Shown in pieces: positions 33,183-42,626 of a stretch of 64,000 nucleotides of DNA. Numbering within the stretch: position 1 is the first letter of the stretch; every line of letters starts with the position of its first letter. Below the pieces are notes generated by a model. That model saw only the letters and a program-made list of their open reading frames with translations, did not search any database and was not told the origin of the DNA. A program made the translations under genes and the position numbers. The stretch is from DATMNI01 sp035570275 (GTDB taxonomy: Bacteria > Acidobacteriota > Terriglobia > Bryobacterales > Bryobacteraceae): assembly GCA_035570275.1 (NCBI GenBank), contig DATMNI010000282.1, positions 1 through 64,000 of the forward strand. Reading direction: 5' to 3'.

Positions 33183-34403
33183 ATGAAGAGAAGAGATTTT
33201 CTGGCGGGAGGCTCCCTGGTGGGCCTTCCTTTTCAGGCCGCCGCGATGCCCCAGACGGCGCCTACCTATACCGGCAAGCCAGCGCTCAAGATCACCGACG
33301 TCCAGGCGTTCGTCGTGAACGCCGGCCGAAACTACGTCTATGTTAAGGTGTCCACCGACCAGGGCATCCACGGCTGGGGCGAAGCCTATTCCGCGGGACC
33401 TGACGAGGCCACCGCCGCCACTGTCCGCGATTTCAAGGACTGGCTTGTGGGCAAGGATCCGCGCAACGTGGAGTACCTCTGGGCCACGCTGTACAATTTT
33501 ACGCGCTTCCCCGGAGGGCTGGTGGTCAACTCCGCCATCAGCGGCATCGAACATGCTCTATGGGACGTTGCGGGCAAGGCTGCCGGCCTGCCGGTCTACA
33601 TGCTCATGGGCGGAAAATGCCGCAACAAGGTGCGCTGCTATCAGGCCGCCAACTCTCCTGAGGACGCACAAAGGCTGATCGCGAAATACGGCTACACGGC
33701 GCTCAAGGCCACTCTGGGCTTCACCAATGCCGTGCCGATGAGCGCTACGGTTCGCGCCTTCGGAGAAAGAGCCGAGGCCATGCGCAAATCCGTCGGACCG
33801 AATGTCGACCTGTGCTTCGACGCCCACGCCAGACTCTTCGCACCTTATGTGGCCTACGAACTGGCGGAAGTTCTGAAGCCTGTCCACCCCCTGTTTCTCG
33901 AAGAAGCCATTCGCCCCGAGAACATGGATTCCATGGCCGAACTCCGCCGGAAAGTACAGATCCCTATTGCCACCGGCGAGGAACTCTACACCAAGTTCCA
34001 GTTTCAGCAGTTGCTGACGGCCGGCGGAGCCGACATCATTCAGCCCGACGTTTGTCTGGCCGGCGGATTCCTGGAACAGAAGAAAATCGCCGCCATTGCC
34101 GAATCGCGCTATGTCGAAGTGGCGCCTCACAACCCTCTGGGCCCGCTGGCCACGCTGGTGAACATTCACTTCGCCGCCTGCACCCCGAACTTCCTCATAT
34201 TGGAATACCACCCGGACGACGAATCTCCCCGCAAAGACCTGGTCAAAGGCGACACCATCGTCGCGCAAGGCGGCTATCTGGCCATCCCCGACAAACCAGG
34301 TTGGGGCTATGAAATGGATGAAGAAGCCTTCAAACGCATGCCTGCGAAGCCCTGGCACCGCGCTTTCTCATTCGCGCCCGACGGCACCCCAAGTTTCATT
34401 TGA
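33183..34403 (+). CDS. Exported galactonate-dehydratase-like enolase-superfamily enzyme
   Basis: A 406-residue mandelate-racemase-group protein with an RR leader (MKRRDFLAGGSLVGL). It shows the capping domain (VYVKVSTDQGIHGWGEAYS), the base in LKATLGF, Mg ligands in CFDAHARL, FLEEAIRPEN and IATGEELYTK, and VAPHNPLGPLATLVNIHFA. This set fits D-galactonate/gluconate-type dehydratases. AAGGAGG lies eight bases before the ATG. It is distinct from the ManD-type enzyme at 11862 but shares the exported plan, which is unusual because most characterised relatives are cytoplasmic. Confidence 0.87.
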   Translation: MKRRDFLAGGSLVGLPFQAAAMPQTAPTYTGKPALKITDVQAFVVNAGRNYVYVKVSTDQGIHGWGEAYSAGPDEATAATVRDFKDWLVGKDPRNVEYLWATLYNFTRFPGGLVVNSAISGIEHALWDVAGKAAGLPVYMLMGGKCRNKVRCYQAANSPEDAQRLIAKYGYTALKATLGFTNAVPMSATVRAFGERAEAMRKSVGPNVDLCFDAHARLFAPYVAYELAEVLKPVHPLFLEEAIRPENMDSMAELRRKVQIPIATGEELYTKFQFQQLLTAGGADIIQPDVCLAGGFLEQKKIAAIAESRYVEVAPHNPLGPLATLVNIHFAACTPNFLILEYHPDDESPRKDLVKGDTIVAQGGYLAIPDKPGWGYEMDEEAFKRMPAKPWHRAFSFAPDGTPSFI

Positions 34404-34414
34404 CGGCGGCCGTG

Positions 34415-35692
34415 TCAGGCTTTGCCTGTAGCCATATCCCGCAGCGCCGCAGCGAAGCGGTGTACTTCGGCATGCGTGTTGTAGTGCACCAGGGAAGCTC
34501 GCACGGCACCGGTCCCGGTCGAAAGCCCCAGACGATCCATCAAGCGGGGCGCATACATGTTGCCATCCCTCACGCCGATGCCTTGCGCCGCGAACTGTTC
34601 GCAAACCTCGGCGGGTTCCATGCCGCGAACATTGAAGCATATGGTGGGAACCCGGCAGGCGACCAGTTTGGGATCGCTTACGCCGTAAACCGTTACGCCG
34701 TCGATGCCCGACAACTGCTGGAGCATCGCCTCCGACAACGAAGCCTCGTATGCGCGAATGGCCCCCATCCCCGCTGTCAGTGCCACGCGGCGCGCTTCAT
34801 GGCTTGCCGGCTGTCCGCTTCCGCCCCCCAGCCATTCCAGGTAGCCGATAGCGGCGGCCATGCCGGAAACGTTTTCGTACACGAACGTTCCGGCTTCGAT
34901 CTTGGCGGGAGCGGCATCCGGAATAAAATGTTCGCGAAAGGTCGGCAGTTTTGCCAACGCGGCCCGTTTTCCCCACAGAAAACCCATGTGCGGACCAAAA
35001 ATCTTGTAGCCGGAACAAACCAGGTAATCGCAATCCCACGCCTGCACGTCGAAAAGGCCGTGCGGCCCATAATGCACGGCGTCGAGCATCACTTCCGCCC
35101 CCGCGGCATGGGCGCGGCGCGCCACACCGGCTACATCGACAATCGAACCGAGCGCGTTCGAAGCCGCCGTGCATGCCACCAGCAGCGTTCGCGGCGAAAG
35201 TACGGCATCCAGATCTTCCGTATGCAGGCGGCCATCCTCCCGGATATGCCACCAGCGTATGCAGGCTCCCTGCTTTTGCAACGCGAGCCATACCGAGATA
35301 TTGGCCTCATGATCCAGGTCGGTCAGGATGATTTCGGTCCGGTCGCGTATGGTTTCCCCAAGCGCCAGGCTCACCAGGCGCAGGAACGAAGTGGCGTTCA
35401 TGCCGAACGCGACTTCATCCGGTCCGCTGGCATTGAGGAACAGGGCAACACTTTCGCGCGCCGCGGCGATGGCGGCGTCCACGGCCCGGCTCTTCTCATA
35501 CCGGCCTCCACGCTGAACATTGTGCGAGACCAGGTGATCGGTGACCGCATCGAGCACGGTCTGCGGAATTTGCGCGCCCGCCGCATTGTCAAAAAAGACG
35601 AACCCGTCGCTCTTCCGCAGAGCCGGGAAGAGATGCCGGATATCCTCGACCGGGAACGGAGCCTCGCGAGCCGCCATTATAAGTTGTGACAT
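34415..35692 (-). CDS. Cysteine-desulfurase-like class V PLP enzyme (VC1184 family)
   Basis: A 425-residue aminotransferase class V protein. It shows FFDNAAGAQIPQTVLDAV at the N-terminus, LDAVHYGPHG with the cofactor-facing aspartate, the PLP lysine in CSGYKIFGPHMG, and a C-terminal VRASLVHYNTHAEVHRF. These fit the cysteine-desulfurase-like VC1184 group more than SufS or IscS, since the mobile catalytic-cysteine loop is not evident. Real substrates of that group are not settled. Last gene of the seven-gene minus-strand cluster, 32 bases behind the permease gene. A TGACATGTCA palindrome covers its start codon. Confidence 0.85.
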   Translation of the reverse strand: MSQLIMAAREAPFPVEDIRHLFPALRKSDGFVFFDNAAGAQIPQTVLDAVTDHLVSHNVQRGGRYEKSRAVDAAIAAARESVALFLNASGPDEVAFGMNATSFLRLVSLALGETIRDRTEIILTDLDHEANISVWLALQKQGACIRWWHIREDGRLHTEDLDAVLSPRTLLVACTAASNALGSIVDVAGVARRAHAAGAEVMLDAVHYGPHGLFDVQAWDCDYLVCSGYKIFGPHMGFLWGKRAALAKLPTFREHFIPDAAPAKIEAGTFVYENVSGMAAAIGYLEWLGGGSGQPASHEARRVALTAGMGAIRAYEASLSEAMLQQLSGIDGVTVYGVSDPKLVACRVPTICFNVRGMEPAEVCEQFAAQGIGVRDGNMYAPRLMDRLGLSTGTGAVRASLVHYNTHAEVHRFAAALRDMATGKA

Positions 35693-35724
35693 GTCAAATT
35701 TTGACCTTTAGCCTGCATTGAAGC

Positions 35725-37140
35725 CTAGCCGGCATTGACGCCCGTTTTCGAGCCGGCCTTGGCCAGATTCGCGCGGACCAGGAAATAGGCAGCGGTGATC
35801 AGCCCGAGCCACGGAATACCCGCGATCAGAGTGATGCGCATTCCCTCAACCCACCACGTCGTAATCAGGATCGCCACCAGCAACGCCGCGCCTAACAGCG
35901 AAGTGAACGGATAGCCAATCATCCGCACCGGCAATCGCGGCAGGCCCAGAGCGTCCCACTTGGGACGAAAAGCGAGATGGGTGATGAAGACCATCAACCA
36001 AACGAAGAGACCACCAAATAAAGATACGCCGAACAGATAGACAAAAGCGCTGTCCGGGGCGAGCATGGCGACCAGGATGGCCGTTGCCAAGCCGGCTCCG
36101 GAAATCAAGAGCGCGTTCACCGGCACGCCGCGCCGCGATACCTGTCCGAACATCGCAGGCGCGTAACCGCCGCGCGAAAGCGAGAACATCATGCGGCTGG
36201 TCAGGTACAGGTTGCAGTTCATGCTGGACGCCGCAGCCGTGACCACTACAAAATTGATCACGTGGGCCGCCGCGGGAATGCCGGTCAACTGGAACACTCG
36301 CACGAACGGACTGGCGGTGAGATGCGCGCCCGGCTGGATCTGATTCCACGGCACGATTGCCACCAGCACGGCGATAGCGCCGAGATAAAAAACAATCAGC
36401 CGGCCCACCATGGACCGCATGGCCTTCGGCACCGCCCTTTCGGGATCCCGCGCCTCCCCCGCCGTTACCGCCACCACTTCGGTGCCGATATAACTGAAGA
36501 TCACGAACACCATAGCCATCCAGACGCCGTGAATGCCTTTCGGCAACATCCCTCCGTTGCCCGTGAAATTCGCCAGACCAATCGCCGGGACCGGTCCTAA
36601 GCCAACCAGCAGCGCCAGTCCAAACGCGATGAACACGACAATCGCCACCACCTTGATCATCGCGAACCAGTATTCAAAGCTCCCAAAGCTGGAGACGCTG
36701 CGCGCGTTCACGTAGAGCAGCGCGATGGAAAAAGCGGCGGTCCACAGCCATTGAGGAGTGTGCGGAAACCAGAACTGGCAGTAAATCGAAATGGCCACCG
36801 CTTCACCGCCGATGGCGATGCATTGCACCGCCCAGTATGTGTAACGAATCACGAATCCGGCCCATGGATTGAGATACAACTCCGCGTACACGCCGAATGA
36901 ACCGGCCGTCGGATGCGCCACGGCCATTTCAGAGAGCGCGCCCATGAAGAGCAGCGCAATCATCGCGCCGATCATGTAGCTGAAAATTACGCCGTTGCCC
37001 GCCAGGTTCACGGCCAGCGAACTGCCCAGAAACAGCCCGGTTCCGATGGCGCCCCCGATAGCGATCATGCTCAACTGGCCGCTCGACAGGCCGCGGGTCA
37101 GCTGCTCGCCGCGCTCGATCTCGGGTGACTCAGTCTTCAT
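35725..37140 (-). CDS. APC-family amino acid permease
   Basis: A 471-residue inner-membrane transporter with about 12 helices. The N-terminal RGLSSGQLSMIAIGGAIGTG and FLGSSLAVNLAG match the amino-acid permease consensus, with later ISRMMFSLSRGG-type sequence (LTSRMMFSLSRGGYAPAMF). It should import an amino acid by proton symport. ATG 37140 was chosen since it overlaps the cupin stop by 11 bases and starts just before the conserved cytoplasmic segment. Its place among peptidase and PLP genes suggests it takes up the amino acid released by them. Confidence 0.9.
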   Translation of the reverse strand: MKTESPEIERGEQLTRGLSSGQLSMIAIGGAIGTGLFLGSSLAVNLAGNGVIFSYMIGAMIALLFMGALSEMAVAHPTAGSFGVYAELYLNPWAGFVIRYTYWAVQCIAIGGEAVAISIYCQFWFPHTPQWLWTAAFSIALLYVNARSVSSFGSFEYWFAMIKVVAIVVFIAFGLALLVGLGPVPAIGLANFTGNGGMLPKGIHGVWMAMVFVIFSYIGTEVVAVTAGEARDPERAVPKAMRSMVGRLIVFYLGAIAVLVAIVPWNQIQPGAHLTASPFVRVFQLTGIPAAAHVINFVVVTAAASSMNCNLYLTSRMMFSLSRGGYAPAMFGQVSRRGVPVNALLISGAGLATAILVAMLAPDSAFVYLFGVSLFGGLFVWLMVFITHLAFRPKWDALGLPRLPVRMIGYPFTSLLGAALLVAILITTWWVEGMRITLIAGIPWLGLITAAYFLVRANLAKAGSKTGVNAG

Positions 37141-37909
37141 AGGCGGCGCCCGGACTGCCCGACGGATAGAAAGCACCCAGCAGGCGAATCGGCGCCGCTT
37201 CGGCATTCTCGATGCAGTGCCGCACTCCTATGGGGAAATAAATGCTGGAGCCGGTTTCGAACTCACACGTGTCCCCATCGACGTGAACCAGGCCGCGGCC
37301 GGAGAGAATGAAGATCCCTTCCTCATAGGTATGGGTGTGCGGGATGGCTTTGCTGGTGGGAATCCATCCGGCGAACTGAGTGATCTGCCGGCAGCCAAGG
37401 TCGGTGTGAACCAGGTACCGGAAATGCCGGTCCGCGCCCGCGGGAATCAGCTCCCGGTCTACCTCGCGGACCGTCCGTTTCGGGGCATCGTTCGGGGTAG
37501 CGCTGGAATCGGCCGCCCGCGGAGTTTCCACAACCCGCGGCGTTTCCACAAAGTGCCGTCCGAAGTCCTCGGGACAGCAGGCATGCAGCACGCGCAGCGC
37601 CGCCTCGCCGGTATTCTCGAAACAGTACTCGGCGGCCGGCGGGACGTAAATCGCGATTCCAGGACTTACAGGATAAGGCCAGCCGTCGATGTAACAGACG
37701 CCTTCCCCCTCCACCACGTAGAGCGCTTCTTCGGCTTGCGGATTCACCACAACCGGCGCACGGCCGCCGCTGAATTCGCTCACACTCTGGGTGATGCGGT
37801 CTGCGCCATTCGCCCGGCAAATCGGCGTACGCCAGCGCCAGCCACCCGCGGAACCGGCTTGTCCGTCATCGGGCGTGAAGACACGGCACCCTCCCGGAAG
37901 TATTTTCAC
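37130..37909 (-). CDS. Double-cupin (bicupin) protein
   Basis: A 259-residue protein with two cupin barrels. The first lies at about 45-115 (EEALYVVEGEGVCYIDGWPY, YVPPAAEYCFENTGE). The second lies at about 165-250 (IPHTHTYEEGIFILSGRGLV, IYFPIGVRHCIENAE) and keeps the metal-binding HTHTYEEG and a later histidine. The first barrel lacks the histidine pair, so only the second probably holds metal. Such proteins are ureidoglycine aminohydrolase-like enzymes or sensors, and the double-cupin layout here is similar. GTG start at 37909; a 14 bp tandem duplication (GCACCATCAAATCC) lies between it and the preceding stop. Confidence 0.8.
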   Translation of the reverse strand: MKILPGGCRVFTPDDGQAGSAGGWRWRTPICRANGADRITQSVSEFSGGRAPVVVNPQAEEALYVVEGEGVCYIDGWPYPVSPGIAIYVPPAAEYCFENTGEAALRVLHACCPEDFGRHFVETPRVVETPRAADSSATPNDAPKRTVREVDRELIPAGADRHFRYLVHTDLGCRQITQFAGWIPTSKAIPHTHTYEEGIFILSGRGLVHVDGDTCEFETGSSIYFPIGVRHCIENAEAAPIRLLGAFYPSGSPGAAYED

Positions 37910-37919
37910 AGCCGCACCA

Positions 37920-39065
37920 TCAAATCCGCACCATCAAATCCAGATTGTCCTCGAGTGCCGTCAGAGCGGCGTGGACATCATCCATGTTGTTGTAACAGTG
38001 AAAGGCAAAGCGTACCCCATCCAGGCGCGTCGAAATGAGAATCTTGCGCTCGGCCAGCCGGCCGGAAACCAGCGCGGCATTCCGTGCGCGCAGTACCACC
38101 AGCGGCCCAACCGAATCGGCCGGAGTCTTGGCAGCAATTCCCAGGTCGTGAACTCCCACCAGGAAGGCCCGCGTCAGTTTCTCGATCTGCCCACTCACCG
38201 CATCCAGGCCGATGCCGCTCAGGAACCCAAGGGCGGGCAGCGCCGCGTAGATATTGGGGATGGAAGGCGACCCGCCCTCGAAGCGGCGGGCGGCGGGCGC
38301 GCGGTCAAGCACCTTCGGATTAAAGGCGAAGACGTCCCGCTGCCCCATCCAACTGGCGACGGGCGAAACCAGCCGCTCGATCAGCTCTTCGCGCACGTAG
38401 AGAAACCCCAGTCCCGGCGGGCCGAGCAGATATTTCAGCGTGCCGGTCACATAAAAATCCACGCCCAGGGCCTTCACGTCGAGCGGGCGCGTTCCACAGT
38501 CCTGGTAGCCGTCCAGGAAAACGTAGGCGCCGGCCGAATGCGCCATACGGGCGATAGCCGCCACGTCAGAGCGGAACCCGTTCACGAATGAGAGGTGCGT
38601 CAGCGGCACAATCATTGTCCGCCGGTCGATCGCCTGTTCGTAACCGGCGAGCGGAATGGTATCTCCCGTGGCCGGCAGAAACTGGACCTTGGCGCCGCGC
38701 GCCTCCTGGGCAAGCCAGATATGCCCCATCGTCGGAAACTCGAATTCACCCATTACCACGCCATTACGGCCGTCGAACTGCAGCGCATTCGCAATCGGAT
38801 TGATGCCCGCCGACGCGCTGGTTACCACCGCCACTTCTTCCGGTTTGGCGTTGATGAGCTTCGCGAACGCGACGCGAATCTCCTCGTATTTCTCCATCCA
38901 CAAGTCCCAGGGCGCAGGGGCTTGCCGCCAACTGCATGCATAGGCGTCCATACCCGCTTGCACGGCTGCGCATAGCGCCCCCTGAGAGCAGTTGTACAAG
39001 TAGGTATTGTCGCGAAGGATCGGAAACTGCGCGCGAATTTGGGAAACTTGTTGGTCGGTCAACAT
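37920..39065 (-). CDS. Class V PLP enzyme, kynureninase/isopenicillin-N-epimerase-like
   Basis: A 381-residue fold-type I PLP enzyme. It has an N-terminal FPILRDNTYLYNCSQGALCA, TSASAGINPIANAL for phosphate binding, FLDGYQDCGTRPLDVKALG with the cofactor aspartate, and the Schiff-base lysine in VTGTLKYLLGPPG, followed by GGSPSIPNIYA. The overall pattern resembles kynureninases, isopenicillin-N epimerases and cysteine lyases. Reaction unknown: beta- or gamma-elimination, or epimerisation of an amino acid. ATG 39065 is taken as the start, with TTG 39080 an alternative; neither has a strong ribosome-binding site. It sits 21 bases after the amidohydrolase gene. Confidence 0.85.
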   Translation of the reverse strand: MLTDQQVSQIRAQFPILRDNTYLYNCSQGALCAAVQAGMDAYACSWRQAPAPWDLWMEKYEEIRVAFAKLINAKPEEVAVVTSASAGINPIANALQFDGRNGVVMGEFEFPTMGHIWLAQEARGAKVQFLPATGDTIPLAGYEQAIDRRTMIVPLTHLSFVNGFRSDVAAIARMAHSAGAYVFLDGYQDCGTRPLDVKALGVDFYVTGTLKYLLGPPGLGFLYVREELIERLVSPVASWMGQRDVFAFNPKVLDRAPAARRFEGGSPSIPNIYAALPALGFLSGIGLDAVSGQIEKLTRAFLVGVHDLGIAAKTPADSVGPLVVLRARNAALVSGRLAERKILISTRLDGVRFAFHCYNNMDDVHAALTALEDNLDLMVRI

Positions 39066-39086
39066 CACGGGTTGGTTCAAAATCGG

Positions 39087-40439
39087 TTATTGTGAGTCGG
39101 CCGTCCGGCGATTCACAGGCAAGTCCAATTTACTACGGTCCACGATCTTTCCTTCCTTGATTACCATATTAATTTTCTTGGCATTGTTGATGTCGTCCAG
39201 CGGATTGGCGTCGAGCAGAACCAGATCCGCCAGCTTACCCTGTTCCACCGAGCCCATGTCCCGCTCCCTGCCCAGGAAAATAGCGGCGTTCAGAGTGCCG
39301 ATGCGAATCGCTTCAAGCGCAGGAATTCCGCCGCCCACCAGCAACTCCAGCTCACGATGCACCGCGGCACCGAGCGATTGGTCCGTACCGAGCGAAATGA
39401 TGCCTCCCGCGGCCGTGATCTTCTTCAGGTTCTCCTGCGCCACCGGCGTCATCACCTTCATCCACCATGCCCAACGATTCTCCTTTTGCTTGTTGCTCTC
39501 CACCGTCTTCAGTTGCCGGATCTCTTCCGGTTCGACGGTATCCCGATAGAGCGGCTGATCCAAAAACTCGGGATGCTCAGCCAGCCGGCTGTAGCTCTCG
39601 CCAACGGTCAGGGTGGAGGCCTCCGGAATCAGCTTGGCCCGCATGAGGCGGACGTAATTGTCGCTCACCGGTCCCTGAATTACCGGATGCGCCAGGGTGT
39701 CGATGCCCGCGAAAATGGCTTCCAGCGCCCGGGTCTCGCTGGAAATGTGCGCCGTGGTCCGGATGCCGTGGTCGTTGTAATACCGGATCACCTTCGTCAT
39801 CAAATCGACCGGCAGCAGAGTAATCATGGGACGAGTGCCCCAGCCGTGCTCGTCGTAAGTGAGCTTCATCATGTCGGGCTGGCGCGCGATCGCCTCGTCC
39901 ACCTTGGGCATGCTGCCCGGCCAGCTATCCACCAGCGTGGCGTTCGGGCCTGAGCCGTGACTGCCCGGATAGGTCACAATGCCGCCGGCGGCCAGCAGGC
40001 GGGGCGATACAATCTTGCCCGAGCGCTCCATATCCCGCAGCTTGAAGATAAAGTTCGGATTGTTGCCAACGTCCAGGATGGTAGTCACGCCCGCGTAGAT
40101 GTAACTGTGCAGGTGGCGAATGCCCGTCCGTTCGTTGGGGGCGGAACTGTCGAAGCCTCCGCCACCGCGCAGGTGCACGTGCACGTCCATCAGGCCTGGT
40201 ATCAAAAATTTCCCCTGGCCGTTGATATGGCGTGCACCCGCCGGCGCCGGAACCGGACACGAACCGGCCTTGGCAATATGGCCCGCGCTCACCACCACGC
40301 ACGCGTTCGGCATGGCGGATCTTCCGGTGCCGTCGATGAGGGTGACATTGTCGATGGCCAGCGTTTCCTGACCCTGCAGCGGCATACAGAGAGCCCCCAG
40401 CAGGCCGGCAATTAATATCGAATCGGGTTTCCAAGTCAT
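39087..40439 (-). CDS. Exported amidohydrolase (imidazolonepropionase/prolidase-like)
   Basis: A 450-residue metal-dependent amidohydrolase with signal peptide (IAGLLGALCMPLQGQE, cut near residue 24). Metal ligands and the barrel are clear: GLMDVHVHL, the likely carbamylated lysine in MMKLTYDEHG, TAHISSE, DTLAHPVI and SLGTDQSLG, then the closing DLVLLDANPLDD. Related exported enzymes cleave dipeptides such as Xaa-Pro or Xaa-His, or cyclic amides. With an S9 peptidase upstream it probably finishes peptide breakdown in the periplasm. Confidence 0.87.
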   Translation of the reverse strand: MTWKPDSILIAGLLGALCMPLQGQETLAIDNVTLIDGTGRSAMPNACVVVSAGHIAKAGSCPVPAPAGARHINGQGKFLIPGLMDVHVHLRGGGGFDSSAPNERTGIRHLHSYIYAGVTTILDVGNNPNFIFKLRDMERSGKIVSPRLLAAGGIVTYPGSHGSGPNATLVDSWPGSMPKVDEAIARQPDMMKLTYDEHGWGTRPMITLLPVDLMTKVIRYYNDHGIRTTAHISSETRALEAIFAGIDTLAHPVIQGPVSDNYVRLMRAKLIPEASTLTVGESYSRLAEHPEFLDQPLYRDTVEPEEIRQLKTVESNKQKENRWAWWMKVMTPVAQENLKKITAAGGIISLGTDQSLGAAVHRELELLVGGGIPALEAIRIGTLNAAIFLGRERDMGSVEQGKLADLVLLDANPLDDINNAKKINMVIKEGKIVDRSKLDLPVNRRTADSQ

Positions 40440-40446
40440 AGTTTTC

Positions 40447-42612
40447 TCAATTCCCGTTAGTTGCCTGACGGCCGGTTGGAAGATACTTTTCCCACCAATC
40501 CAGCGTACGCTGATAGTAATCCAGATAATCTTCCCGGGAGCCGCGTGTGATGCTGTGCTCCCCCTCGCGGTAAAGCACCAATTCGGCCGGCCGCTTCAGG
40601 TAACGAAGCGCGTAAAACATCATTTCGCCCTGTTGCGTGGGGACCGTATAATCTTTCTCCCCATGCATGATGAGCAGCGGCGTGTGAACCCGGTCAGCGC
40701 TGAAGAAAGGGGAATTCTCGATGTAGACCAGCGGATTCTGCCAGGGGCTCACCCCGGCGCGGGCCTGGCCGGTTTCAATGGTCCATATGTCGCGGTCGCG
40801 CCCGTCGGCCCAGGTGCTGAAGAAATCGCTGGGCGGCGCGCGCAGCACGGCCGCCCGAAAAATATCGACATGCGAAATCAGAAACAGGCCGGCATACCCG
40901 CCGAAGCTGCCGCCGGTGATGCCGAATCTGCCGTCTGAGAATCCCATGCTGCGCGTCAGGTTAACCGCCGGAACCACCGATTTTACGAACGATTCGCCGG
41001 TGTGCCCGACCGTGACCAGCACGTCCGGCATGAGGTAAGCGTACCCATGGCTCACGTGCATCTGCGCTTCGGGGTTGAAGCGATTCTTCATGGGCGAGAG
41101 TTTTTCGTAGACGTAGGTCACCACCGGCGCGCGATGCTCCGGCCCGGAACCCGCAGGCTGGTACAGCAGCGCCCGGAGCGGCTGGCCGTCTTCGGACCGG
41201 TAGTCGAACATTTGCGGCTCCACAAACTGGAATGCGTTGAGTTGCGGATTCAGATGCGAGACGGCGCGCGGCTCGCGGCTGTGCGAATCCAGCACAAGTG
41301 CGTCCGCGGGGCGCGTCGCACTCATCGCCGAGAAGGCGGCAAGGCTTCCATCGCCCGAACAGGAAAAATGGGCGAACTGTTCGTCGGCCGAGAACCATGG
41401 CTTGGCTGCGGGCTCCCCCGGAGACCAGCGCAGGATGGTTTCGCGCAGGCTTACGGGGTCCACGGTTCGGAACAGCAGCACCCCGCCGCCGGGACTCCAA
41501 ATCGGTCCGCTCACTTCGTCCGCGCTGTCCGCTGCGGTCAATTTCTGGCTCCGCCCAGTCGACAGGTCCACCACCAGCATATCGTCGACGGGCTCCAGAA
41601 TCGAGTACATGCCCTTATCCTTCGGCCCGGTGCCGGGGCGGGCGGCGAGCACGGCCAGCCACTTCGATTTCGCCGCCACTGCGGGTTGGCGCGTGGAAGA
41701 CGGGAAGTTTTCGGCTACCACGCGGTCGGCTCCGCTATCGATGGACCGCGCATGCAACTTCCCGGCCTCCGGAAACAGCAGCTCTCGGCCATCGGGCGAA
41801 AACCGGCTCCAGGCAGGTTCATGGCCCGAGAATACCGCGCGGGGCTCTCCACCGGCCAGAGCCGCTACCCAGGTCACCATCTTCTCCGCGCGAAAATGGC
41901 CCAGCGTTTCCGGCGTAACCGCCGAGAACATTACAGAGCCGCCGTCGGGAGAGAGTGTCAGCGAGCGCAGCGAGTAAGTCTTCGACCCCAGCATGCGCTG
42001 CCGTCCGCTAGCGGCGTCAATCGCCGCCACCTTCCAGGAGCGTTTGTCGACAAAGAAAGCGTCACCGGGAACGATGGAGTCTTCCGTCCGGATGACCGTG
42101 ACGCGCGGCTTTGCCACCGCAGGCGGCGCCGTTTCAAGCTGCACGATTACCAGCGTTTTTCCGTCCGAAGTCCAAAGCGGACCAAGCCCCTCCGATGCCC
42201 ATGCGCTGGTGTCCTGTGCGAATGAATCTCCGATGGCTTGGACCGAACCGGAAGACGCGGTCCAGATCATGATCTGCGTGCGGCCGTTCTGCGTCCGCAC
42301 GAATGCCAGCCTGGAACCATCCGGCGACCATGCGGGCGCGGACGCGTGTTCCCCCGGCGGCAGCACCGGCCGGGGCGTTCCGCCTCCGCTGCTAACTACA
42401 AATAGGAACGCCGTCGGATGACGCGCCAGGATGTTCGATTCCTTGGCCAGATCCACCGTGGCGTACGCCACCCAAGCGCCATCGGGCGACAGTGCCGGCT
42501 GTCCATCGTCGGCGAAGGTTGCGATGCCGAACATATCGCGCGGGCCAAAGACGGCCGGCGCGCCCTGCGCCGTGAGAGTCGCCAATGCCAGATAACATAA
42601 GCTGCGCAGCAT
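40447..42612 (-). CDS. Exported S9 prolyl-oligopeptidase-family peptidase
   Basis: A 721-residue peptidase with signal peptide (LCYLALATLTAQG). It has a seven-bladed WD40/TolB-like propeller (repeats such as ALSPDGAWVAYA, AWSPDGSRLAFV, TLSPDGGSVMFS) and a C-terminal alpha/beta-hydrolase domain. The triad is in GITGGSFGGYAG (Ser), MHGEKDYTVPT (Asp) and YREGEHSITR (His). These enzymes remove dipeptides or acyl-amino acids from short peptides. Only seven bases separate it from the amidohydrolase gene, and 14 from the receptor upstream. Confidence 0.92.
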   Translation of the reverse strand: MLRSLCYLALATLTAQGAPAVFGPRDMFGIATFADDGQPALSPDGAWVAYATVDLAKESNILARHPTAFLFVVSSGGGTPRPVLPPGEHASAPAWSPDGSRLAFVRTQNGRTQIMIWTASSGSVQAIGDSFAQDTSAWASEGLGPLWTSDGKTLVIVQLETAPPAVAKPRVTVIRTEDSIVPGDAFFVDKRSWKVAAIDAASGRQRMLGSKTYSLRSLTLSPDGGSVMFSAVTPETLGHFRAEKMVTWVAALAGGEPRAVFSGHEPAWSRFSPDGRELLFPEAGKLHARSIDSGADRVVAENFPSSTRQPAVAAKSKWLAVLAARPGTGPKDKGMYSILEPVDDMLVVDLSTGRSQKLTAADSADEVSGPIWSPGGGVLLFRTVDPVSLRETILRWSPGEPAAKPWFSADEQFAHFSCSGDGSLAAFSAMSATRPADALVLDSHSREPRAVSHLNPQLNAFQFVEPQMFDYRSEDGQPLRALLYQPAGSGPEHRAPVVTYVYEKLSPMKNRFNPEAQMHVSHGYAYLMPDVLVTVGHTGESFVKSVVPAVNLTRSMGFSDGRFGITGGSFGGYAGLFLISHVDIFRAAVLRAPPSDFFSTWADGRDRDIWTIETGQARAGVSPWQNPLVYIENSPFFSADRVHTPLLIMHGEKDYTVPTQQGEMMFYALRYLKRPAELVLYREGEHSITRGSREDYLDYYQRTLDWWEKYLPTGRQATNGN

Positions 42613-42626
42613 AGGCTCGGCTCCGC

